Assembly (NCBI GenBank): GCA_009699795.1
Contig: WLNK01000036.1
Span: forward strand, 1 to 9,161
Length of the DNA: 9,161 nt
Direction of reading: 5' to 3'
Source: Actinomycetota bacterium
GTDB taxonomy: Bacteria; Actinomycetota; Actinomycetes; Nanopelagicales; Nanopelagicaceae
The notes under the pieces are model-generated. The model saw only the letters and a list, made by a program, of their open reading frames with translations, had not been told where the DNA came from and did not search any database. Shown one piece after another: positions 1 through 6,128 of this stretch. How positions within the stretch are numbered: the stretch's first letter is position 1; each line of letters opens with the position of its first letter. Position numbers and translations under genes: made by a program.

Positions 1-1
1 G

Positions 2-85
2 ACCATGGACGCCGTTGCACGCGGTCGCGAACGCCTTGATGGCGCTGGCGATAAAGATATTTTGTCCCAACTAGCTGACGATTAA
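2..85 (+). CDS. C-terminal end of a SepIVA/DivIVA-like coiled-coil protein (5' truncated by window edge)
   Basis: Only the last 27 codons are present, open from the left edge and ending in TAA at 83-85. The peptide ends TMDAVARGRERLDGAG...LADD. As I recall, the C-terminal repeat of the actinobacterial SepIVA-like (DivIVA-domain) proteins reads roughly 'TLEAVGRGRxKLHG', and this closely resembles it. In mycobacteria and streptomycetes that gene lies directly upstream of the DUF177 gene, exactly as here, with only 9 bases between stop and next start. SepIVA is a cytoplasmic coiled-coil protein needed for septation and polar envelope growth in mycobacteria. With so little sequence the call rests on the short motif plus gene order. 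The other common neighbour, coaD, fits the residues less well. Confidence 0.55.
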   Translation, partial: TMDAVARGRERLDGAGDKDILSQLADD

Positions 86-94
86 ATATTTAAG

Positions 95-685
95 ATGGCC
101 AACATCTTTGAATTTAATACCCACGAACTTCCTCGTAGAGCGGGGGAGATGAAGGAATATCAACTCGATATAACTTTGGATGAAGATATGGGCGTGCCGC
201 TAATCAGTGTGCCTGCAGGGGATCTCATTGAGGTCGACGCAAGGCTTGAATCAGTAACAGAGGGAATTCTTTTAAGCGCAGATATCTATGCAATTGCCAA
301 AGGCGAGTGCATCCGGTGTCTGGATCCTGTCGAAATTGTCATTGATCGCAAAATTCAAGATTTATATAGATACGAACCAAGTAGCGATACACGTAAAGAA
401 AAGAAGAGCCAAAAGAAGCCAAGAAAAAATGAGGAAGAAGATGTCGATCTTGAGTCTGATGATGAACTCTGGATGGACGGAAACATCATGAACCTTGAGA
501 CGCCCATACGAGATGCAATTGTTTTAGATTTACCAGTTAATCCGCTCTGTTCAAAAGAGTGCCAAGGCTTATGCCCTGATTGTGGAGAAAAGTGGGCATC
601 TCTAGGAGAAGGCCACGTCCATGAGGCGATAGATGCCAGATGGGCCGGCCTTTCTGGCTTGGATTTTAAGAATTCGGATGAATAG
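95..685 (+). CDS. DUF177 (YceD-family) cysteine-rich protein, upstream partner of rpmF
   Basis: A 196-residue protein of the DUF177 family, which sits beside rpmF in many bacteria; bacterial members are linked to 23S rRNA/ribosome assembly, but the biochemical role is not settled. The sequence shows the family hallmarks: a first Cys pair in ECIRC (C72, C75), a second cluster LCSKECQGLCPDCG (C152, C156, C160, C163), which looks metal-binding, and a C-terminal DARWAGLSGL resembling the family's DPRWxxLxxL ending. Between the two halves lies a charge-segregated linker: about residues 99-112 are almost all Lys/Arg and 113-124 almost all Glu/Asp. The ATG at 95 has no clear Shine-Dalgarno sequence; with the preceding stop only 9 bases away, translation is probably coupled to the upstream gene. 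The next gene, rpmF, begins 55 bases downstream. Confidence 0.9.
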   Translation: MANIFEFNTHELPRRAGEMKEYQLDITLDEDMGVPLISVPAGDLIEVDARLESVTEGILLSADIYAIAKGECIRCLDPVEIVIDRKIQDLYRYEPSSDTRKEKKSQKKPRKNEEEDVDLESDDELWMDGNIMNLETPIRDAIVLDLPVNPLCSKECQGLCPDCGEKWASLGEGHVHEAIDARWAGLSGLDFKNSDE

Positions 686-726
686 GGAATACTTACCCCT
701 CTAGCAAAACCAAGTTTTTTCGAGAA

Positions 727-732
727 AAAGGA
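727..732 (+). promoter_or_regulatory. Ribosome binding site of rpmF
   Basis: AAAGGA lies 8 bases before the GTG at 741. It fixes that GTG as the rpmF start, which would otherwise be easy to miss because the gene is short and lacks an ATG. The rest of the 55-base gap (686-740) is A/T-rich and shows no convincing promoter or terminator. Confidence 0.7.
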
Positions 733-740
733 CGATTACC

Positions 741-914
741 GTGCCAGTACCAAAGCGAAAGATGTCTCGTTCAAAGACTCGTTCACGTCGAAGCATGTGG
801 AAGACAACAGCGGCAGCAACATCTGCATGCCCACAATGTCAGCAACCAAAGTTGCAGCACACTGCTTGCCCAACATGCGGCACATATAACCGCCGTCAGG
901 TTCTTGACGTCTAA
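741..914 (+). CDS. rpmF: 50S ribosomal protein L32 (bL32), zinc-binding form
   Basis: Translating from GTG at 741 gives a 57-residue, strongly basic protein that begins MPVPKRKMSRSKTRSRRSMW and ends in RRQVLDV, both typical of bL32. The family opening (VPKRK.S.S....RR) is intact. Four cysteines form two CxxC knuckles (C30/C33 as CPQC, C43/C46 as CPTC), so this is the zinc-binding (C+) form rather than the zinc-independent paralogue seen in some actinobacteria. The protein sits near the peptidyl-transferase/exit-tunnel side of the large subunit. It follows the DUF177 gene, as is usual, and its last 11 bases overlap the start of rnc, which points to translational coupling. Length and sequence leave little doubt. 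Confidence 0.96.
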   Translation: MPVPKRKMSRSKTRSRRSMWKTTAAATSACPQCQQPKLQHTACPTCGTYNRRQVLDV

Positions 915-1593
915 AGATTTCACTGAACTAACAAAGCAGTTAGGCGTATCAGTAAAGCCGGAACTGCTCGAGTTAGCTTTCACCCATCGTTCTTTTGCTT
1001 ACGAAAATGAAACAAAAGAGACTAACGAACGCCTTGAGTTTTTGGGGGATTCTGTTCTAGGTCTAATCGTTACTGAAGAGCTCTACCTTCGATATCCAGA
1101 TTTGGATGAATCAAGACTTTCACCACTTCGTTCAGGGATTGTAAATATGCGCGCGCTCGCAGACATTGCGCGCACCCTAGGGCTCGGTCAATACATATTG
1201 CTTGGCAAGGGCGAAGAAGTAACAAATGGGCGTGATAAAAATTCGCTTCTAGCTGATGCTCTAGAGGCACTTATCGGTGCTATTTACTTAGATTGCGGAT
1301 TTGAAAAAGCAACAGCTTCAGTTCGTGCACTCATTAGAGACACTCTTGAAAGCGCTATGGCTAAGGGCGCCGGACTTGACGGCAAAACTGCGCTGCAAGA
1401 ATTGGTTGCAACTCTTGGTCGCGGAAATCTTGAATATCAGATCACAGAGAGTGGACCAGACCACGATAAAAATTTCGTTGCTGTTGCAACTGTCGGTGGG
1501 CAATCAATTGCAGAAGGCAGTGGCAAGAGCAAACGCGAAGCAGAGCAGTCAGCAGCACGCACTGCATACGAAGTCTTAACAACCCTCAAGTAG
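904..1593 (+). CDS. rnc: Ribonuclease III
   Basis: A 229-residue double-strand-specific endoribonuclease that processes rRNA precursors and structured mRNAs; this is the usual length. The nuclease domain (about residues 5-150) carries the signature NERLEFLGDS at 41-50. Metal-binding acidic residues matching the E. coli active site can be seen: E42, E45, D49, E69, and D118/E121 in LLADALEALIG. A double-stranded-RNA-binding domain follows (about 160-229), starting at KTALQELVATLG and ending with the GSGKSKREAEQSAA motif. The start is TTG at 904: the only in-frame Met near this end, M82, lies well inside the domain, and related proteins begin at this point. The start lies inside the end of rpmF (11-base overlap) with only a weak AGG a few bases upstream, so coupled translation is likely. 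In other actinobacteria mutM commonly follows; here smc comes next. Confidence 0.96.
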   Translation: MTSKDFTELTKQLGVSVKPELLELAFTHRSFAYENETKETNERLEFLGDSVLGLIVTEELYLRYPDLDESRLSPLRSGIVNMRALADIARTLGLGQYILLGKGEEVTNGRDKNSLLADALEALIGAIYLDCGFEKATASVRALIRDTLESAMAKGAGLDGKTALQELVATLGRGNLEYQITESGPDHDKNFVAVATVGGQSIAEGSGKSKREAEQSAARTAYEVLTTLK

Positions 1594-1621
1594 TACTTGA
1601 GTAGCGTCCTGCACCGTACGA

Positions 1622-1642
1622 AGGCCTACATTCGGTAGGTTT
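1622..1642 (+). promoter_or_regulatory. Putative RNA hairpin covering the smc ribosome binding site
   Basis: The 54-base rnc-smc gap holds an inverted repeat, CCTAC (1625-1629) and GTAGG (1635-1639), around the 5-base loop ATTCG. As RNA it can extend outwards by G1624-U1640, G1623-U1641 and A1622-U1642, for 8 pairs in all. The 3' arm contains the Shine-Dalgarno-like GGTAGGT (1634-1640), which lies 7 bases before the GTG of smc. Folding would therefore mask the ribosome binding site. The repeat is seen directly; a regulatory role is inference, and two of the pairs are G-U wobbles. Confidence 0.35.
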
Positions 1643-1647
1643 ACACC

Positions 1648-4600
1648 GTGTATTTGAAGAGTCTGACGCTTAAGGGATTTAAGTCCTTCGCTTCAGCGAC
1701 GACTCTTAGACTCGAACCAGGTATTACCTGCGTTGTTGGACCAAATGGTTCCGGTAAATCAAATGTTGTTGATGCCCTGACTTGGGTTATGGGTGAACAA
1801 GGTGCGAAATCACTTCGCGGCGGCAAGATGGAAGATGTCATCTTTGCCGGAACAAGTGGCCGTGCACCCCTTGGTCGCGCAGAAGTTGCACTCACCATTG
1901 ATAACTCTGATGGCGCCCTTCCGATTGATTACACAGAAGTAACCATTTCGCGCATTCTTTTTCGCAACGGACAGAGTGAATATCAAATTAATGGTGAAGC
2001 TTCTCGTCTTTTAGATATTCAAGAACTCTTATCGGACTCCGGTATTGGTCGCGAAATGCACGTCATTGTTGGCCAAGGTCAACTCGATGCAATTTTGATG
2101 GCAACACCGGAAGAGCGTCGAGGATTTATTGAAGAAGCAGCCGGCGTATTGAAACACCGTAAGCGCAAAGAGAAAGCGATTCGTAAACTCGATTCGATGC
2201 AGGCAAATCTTGCTCGCGTTCAAGATCTCACCGTTGAACTTCGCAGACAACTTCGTCCACTTGGAAAACAAGCTGAAGTAGCGAAAAAGGCAGCAACTAT
2301 TCAGGCGGATTTGCGCGATGCAAAACTTAGATTGCTTGCTGACGACTACATAACACTTTCGAAGACTCTCGAAGCCGAAGTCGCAGATGAAACAGTTCTG
2401 CGCGAGCGTCGATCACAAGTTGAATCTGAACTTGATTCTGTTCGCATGCGTGAAGAAGCACTCGATGCGCAAGCTGCATTTGAAAGTCCGTTACTCATCG
2501 CAGCGCAAGAAAATTTTTATGCACTCAGCGCACTTCGCGAAAAATTTCGCGGAACGCAATCACTCGCTCAAGAACGTTCAAGGTTCTTAGCTGAAGAAGC
2601 TGAGGAGGCACGTCAAGCTGGAAGAGATCCAGAAGCGCTGGATAGAGAAGCAACTGCTCTTCGTACAGAGGAAGCAGAGCTACGCCTTGGAGTCCAAGCT
2701 GCGCAAGCTTCACTATCTGCTGCCTCACTTGCTCTTACGAGTGCGGAGTCATCGCTCAAAGCTGAAGAGGATAAAATTGCTGCTGCAATGCGTGCGATTG
2801 CAGATCAACGTGAAGGAACTGCGCGCCAAGAAGGACATATTAAATCTCTTGCTGCTCGCCTCGATGCAATTGCAGAAGAGATTGCTCGCTTAACAAAAGC
2901 GCGCGATGAAGCGCAGGCACGTGCTGAAAGTGCCCAGCGAGAATATTCAACTTTTGAAATGGATATTGCTGGTGCAGATGCGAGCGAACTTGGACTTGAT
3001 TCACAATTTGAAAGCGCCAAGAACTCACTTGAAAGTTCGAAGAAAAAACTTGCAGATCTCATAGAGGCTGAAAGACAAGCTGATCGTGAAAGAAATGCGA
3101 CAGAGTCAAAGCTAGAAGCCATGCAGTTAACTTCTCAGAGTCGCGATGGCGCCGCTGCTCTCATTAGAGACTCCCGTGGAGTTTCAATTCTGGGAAGCAT
3201 CGCATCTCTTATTGAAATTGATAATGGTTGGGAAAGCGCAACGGCTGCAGCTCTCGGACAACTCTCCGATGCAATTGTTGTTCAGGATTTGTCTTCGGCT
3301 GTAAGTGCGCTAACAACGCTCCGTGCCGAAAATCTTGGACAAGCAGATGTCTTGGTTTACGAACCAGGCGCTTCAAATTCTTCAACGCTGCCAAGTGGAC
3401 TTACTCCGCTTCTCTCACATGTGCGCTCTTCGCGTATCGGTGATTTGTTGGCATCACTTCTTGGTTCAACTGCCGTGGCTGAAGATGCACGCGCTGCTGA
3501 AGCGATCTTAAGATCACATCCCGGTGTAAGTGTTGTTACCCGTGGTGGCGATGTCATTACTTCAAAGCGCGCGCGCGGTGGCTCGGCTTCCTCTAATTCA
3601 CTTATTGAAATTCGCGCTCTTGTTGAAGATTTAGCGAAGAAACTTGAATCTCTCAATCACAATTCTGACCGGCTGCGTTTTGAAATTTCAACGGCGCAAA
3701 GCGATGTAGAAAGTAAGCAATCCGCCTTCGATGTTGCACTTTCAAAACTCAACGAATCTGATGCGCGCATCGCAGCCTTAACTGAGCAACTCGCAGTCTC
3801 TGGTCAAAATATGAAGTCGGCTAGTGCAGAAGTAGAGCGATTAAATCTTGCGATTGCTGAAGCATCAGCTGCGAAATCACGCGATGAAAACGAGTTATCC
3901 ATTGCTTCAAATCAAATGCAGCAGCAAGGTGAAATTGCAGAACCGGATCACGGCGCAGCCGAGAATCTTCGCAATCAAGTTTCAGTAGCCAGAACAGCAG
4001 AAGTTGAGGCTCGCCTTGCAGTGCGAACATCTGAAGAGCGAGTTGATTCCATCGCTGCCAGAGCAAAAGCACTTGAGGATGCTGCGCAAGCAGAACGCGA
4101 TGCTTCAGAGCGAGCAGTTTCTCGTCGCGGCGCACGAGCAAGAGGGGCAGTTGTATCTGCTGCAATTGCAGAAGCTGCATATGAAGCGCTCATCCATATC
4201 GAACGTTCTATTGCGAAAGCATCTACTGAGCGAGCACGCCTTGAAGCTGCACGATCAGATCGTGAAGGAGAAACCCTTGTAGTGCGATCTCGCGGACGTG
4301 AACTCACTACAGAGTTAGAGCAACTCACCTCTAGCGTTCACAGAGATGAAATTGCGCGCGCAGAACAACGAATGCGCATTGAAGTTCTTGAGACGAAAGC
4401 AGTCGAAGAGCTAGGAATTGATGTCGCAACTCTTGTAAATGAATATGGTCCTGATAAGGATGTTCCAACATTTATCGAAACCGATGAAGGCGTAATCGTT
4501 GCTACTGAAATGGTTCCGTATCGTCGTGATCAACAAGAAAAACGATTAGCTGCAACCGAGCGTTCCCTCACTCTTCTTGGAAAAATTAATCCACTTGCCC

Positions 4601-5184
4601 TCGAGGAATACAGCGCTCTTGAAGAACGATTGAAGTTCCTTGCAGAGCAACTCGAAGATTTGAAGAATACAAAGAAAGATCTTCTCGACATCATCAAGGA
4701 AGTCGATGACAAGGTTCAAGAGATTTTTATGCAGGCATATGAAGATGTTGCAAGACACTTCGAAGATATCTTTAGCCGACTATTTCCTGGCGGAGATGGT
4801 CGCTTGATTTTGACTAATCCAGATGATCTTCTCAATACAGGAGTTGATGTTGAAGCGCGCCCTCCTGGTAAGAGAATTAAGAGACTTTCTCTTCTCTCAG
4901 GCGGAGAAAAATCTCTTACCGCGGTAGCAATGCTTGTTGCTATCTTTAAATCGCGACCAAGTCCTTTCTATGTGCTCGATGAAGTTGAAGCAGCACTCGA
5001 TGACACAAACCTTGGGCGCTTACTTGGAATTCTGGAAGAACTTCGTGAAAGTTCGCAACTGATCATCATTACGCACCAAAAGCGCACTATGGAAATAGCC
5101 GATGCGCTCTATGGCGTCACAATGCGCGGAGACGGCGTAACAGAAGTTATCTCCCAGCGTCTGCGTGAATCTGAAACCGCATAG
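1648..5184 (+). CDS. smc: Chromosome segregation/condensation ATPase Smc
   Basis: A full-length 1178-residue SMC protein, which dimerises and, with ScpA and ScpB (not in this window), organises and segregates the chromosome. The N-terminal ATPase half has Walker A GPNGSGKS at 31-38, the R-loop region KSLRGG (about 54-59) and a Q-loop-like VGQGQ at 141-145. Long Ala/Glu/Lys-rich coiled coil runs to about residue 500. The hinge follows at about 510-650, opening with RGVSILGSIASLI and closing with GGDVITSKRARGGS. A second coiled coil follows. The C-terminal half has the ABC signature LSGGE at 1083-1087, Walker B YVLDE at 1108-1112 and the D-loop ALDD. The GTG at 1648 is well supported: an in-frame TAG lies just upstream (1636-1638), a GGTAGGT ribosome site is 7 bases away, and MYLKSLTLKGFKSF is the standard Smc opening. 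ftsY follows after 11 bases. Confidence 0.98.
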   Translation: MYLKSLTLKGFKSFASATTLRLEPGITCVVGPNGSGKSNVVDALTWVMGEQGAKSLRGGKMEDVIFAGTSGRAPLGRAEVALTIDNSDGALPIDYTEVTISRILFRNGQSEYQINGEASRLLDIQELLSDSGIGREMHVIVGQGQLDAILMATPEERRGFIEEAAGVLKHRKRKEKAIRKLDSMQANLARVQDLTVELRRQLRPLGKQAEVAKKAATIQADLRDAKLRLLADDYITLSKTLEAEVADETVLRERRSQVESELDSVRMREEALDAQAAFESPLLIAAQENFYALSALREKFRGTQSLAQERSRFLAEEAEEARQAGRDPEALDREATALRTEEAELRLGVQAAQASLSAASLALTSAESSLKAEEDKIAAAMRAIADQREGTARQEGHIKSLAARLDAIAEEIARLTKARDEAQARAESAQREYSTFEMDIAGADASELGLDSQFESAKNSLESSKKKLADLIEAERQADRERNATESKLEAMQLTSQSRDGAAALIRDSRGVSILGSIASLIEIDNGWESATAAALGQLSDAIVVQDLSSAVSALTTLRAENLGQADVLVYEPGASNSSTLPSGLTPLLSHVRSSRIGDLLASLLGSTAVAEDARAAEAILRSHPGVSVVTRGGDVITSKRARGGSASSNSLIEIRALVEDLAKKLESLNHNSDRLRFEISTAQSDVESKQSAFDVALSKLNESDARIAALTEQLAVSGQNMKSASAEVERLNLAIAEASAAKSRDENELSIASNQMQQQGEIAEPDHGAAENLRNQVSVARTAEVEARLAVRTSEERVDSIAARAKALEDAAQAERDASERAVSRRGARARGAVVSAAIAEAAYEALIHIERSIAKASTERARLEAARSDREGETLVVRSRGRELTTELEQLTSSVHRDEIARAEQRMRIEVLETKAVEELGIDVATLVNEYGPDKDVPTFIETDEGVIVATEMVPYRRDQQEKRLAATERSLTLLGKINPLALEEYSALEERLKFLAEQLEDLKNTKKDLLDIIKEVDDKVQEIFMQAYEDVARHFEDIFSRLFPGGDGRLILTNPDDLLNTGVDVEARPPGKRIKRLSLLSGGEKSLTAVAMLVAIFKSRPSPFYVLDEVEAALDDTNLGRLLGILEELRESSQLIIITHQKRTMEIADALYGVTMRGDGVTEVISQRLRESETA

Positions 5185-5195
5185 AGGTTTTGTAG

Positions 5196-6032
5196 ATGGG
5201 GATTTTTACAAAATTTGTTGCAAAACTCAAAGGTGAATCAACAGCTAGCGCCTCGGATTGGCAAGATCTAGAAGCCGAATTACTAGGTGCCGATTTAGGT
5301 CCAACCCTGACATCGCAAATCCTTGAAGAGTCGAAGAAAATTAAAGGTGACGATGCAGAAGGCGCTCTTCGTGAAATATTAAAATCCAAACTTTCGAAAA
5401 AATCACGCGAAATTGCAACTGGCCCAGCACTTCAAATTGTTTTGGTTGTTGGGGTGAATGGCACAGGTAAAACCACTTCCGTGGCAAAACTTGCCACCCA
5501 TCTTGTTCGTGCAAATATGAGCGTGGTGTTGGGTGCCGCAGATACATTTCGAGCGGCTGCAGTTGATCAACTCAAAACATGGGGTACGCGGATAAAAGTT
5601 GAGGTAATCAGCGGAAATGAAAAATCTGAGCCAGCATCGGTTGCATTTGATGCCACAAAGAAAGCGATTGAGCTCAAGAGCAATTACCTCATCATTGATA
5701 CAGCAGGACGCCTACATAACAAAACTGATTTGATGGACGAACTCGGAAAAATAAAGCGAGTCATAGAGAAAAGTTCGCCCATTGCAGAGACTCTTCTCGT
5801 CATCGATGCAACGACCGGACAAAACGGGATCGCGCAGGCGAAAATATTTGCCGAGGTAACCGATGTGACCGGGCTTATTGTTACAAAGCTCGACGGCAGC
5901 GCCCGCGGGGGAGTTGCTCTGGCCATCGAGAGCGCCCTGGATATCCCGATCAAATTCGTGGGAACAGGGGAGAGCCAGGGCGATTTCGCCCCATTTGTTA
6001 CAGATATGTATATAGACGGTCTCCTGAAATAG
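5196..6032 (+). CDS. ftsY: Signal recognition particle receptor FtsY, minimal NG form
   Basis: FtsY is the membrane-associated GTPase that pairs with the Ffh GTPase to deliver translating ribosomes to the SecY channel. This 278-residue protein is essentially the NG core. The N domain covers about residues 15-75. The GTPase motifs are G1 GVNGTGKTT (86-94), G2 DTFRA (116-120), G3 DTAGR (168-172), G4 TKLD (230-233) and G5 GTGE (256-259). ATTGQNGIAQAK (205-216) and the GDFAPF ending separate it from Ffh, as does the lack of an M domain. The acidic A domain or N-terminal membrane segment of many homologues is absent, and the ATG cannot be moved upstream because TAG (5193-5195) directly precedes it in frame. 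The opening MGIFTKFVAKLKG could form an amphipathic membrane-binding helix. A TAGAGG ribosome site lies 8 bases upstream. The last 200 bases are unusually G+C-rich. Confidence 0.96.
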   Translation: MGIFTKFVAKLKGESTASASDWQDLEAELLGADLGPTLTSQILEESKKIKGDDAEGALREILKSKLSKKSREIATGPALQIVLVVGVNGTGKTTSVAKLATHLVRANMSVVLGAADTFRAAAVDQLKTWGTRIKVEVISGNEKSEPASVAFDATKKAIELKSNYLIIDTAGRLHNKTDLMDELGKIKRVIEKSSPIAETLLVIDATTGQNGIAQAKIFAEVTDVTGLIVTKLDGSARGGVALAIESALDIPIKFVGTGESQGDFAPFVTDMYIDGLLK

Positions 6033-6049
6033 CTTTTATTAACCATTTT

Positions 6050-6078
6050 GTAACTCGTTTCGCCAACCGTCGTAACTC
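6050..6078 (+). promoter_or_regulatory. GTAACTC direct repeat in the amt leader, candidate nitrogen-control operator
   Basis: The 96-base ftsY-amt gap (6033-6128) is the largest in the window and the most likely site of a separate promoter for amt, the PII gene and ffh. It contains two copies of GTAACTC, at 6050-6056 and 6072-6078, whose starts are exactly 22 bases (two helical turns) apart. In actinobacteria the nitrogen regulator GlnR binds GTNAC-type half sites repeated every 11 bases upstream of amtB operons. The two copies match the outer half sites in sequence and spacing, but the intermediate position at 6061-6065 (CGCCA) does not fit. I could not assign convincing -35/-10 hexamers, and no terminator hairpin with a T run follows ftsY. 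The repeat is observed; the GlnR link is inference. Confidence 0.35.
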
Positions 6079-6128
6079 AATATGGGCACATTTACCCCAT
6101 CTCAACGGCGAGGTTTCACACCAATCGA

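Noticed and set aside
706..720. Small hairpin AAAAC-CAA-GTTTT with a T run between the DUF177 gene and rpmF, resembling a terminator.
   Set aside because: The stem is five pairs, almost all A-T, and far too weak for a rho-independent terminator; these two genes are usually co-transcribed.
2805..4328. Several antisense open frames of 60-119 codons within smc (for example 3821-4180 and 3975-4328).
   Set aside because: They lie opposite a full-length, motif-verified Smc, have low-complexity Ser/Arg/Ala- or Leu/Gln-rich translations mirroring the coiled-coil codons, and lack recognisable domains or ribosome sites.
6082..6100. Inverted repeat ATGGG/CCCAT with a 9-base loop before amt.
   Set aside because: A five-pair stem with a large loop is expected by chance, has no T run, and does not cover the amt start.
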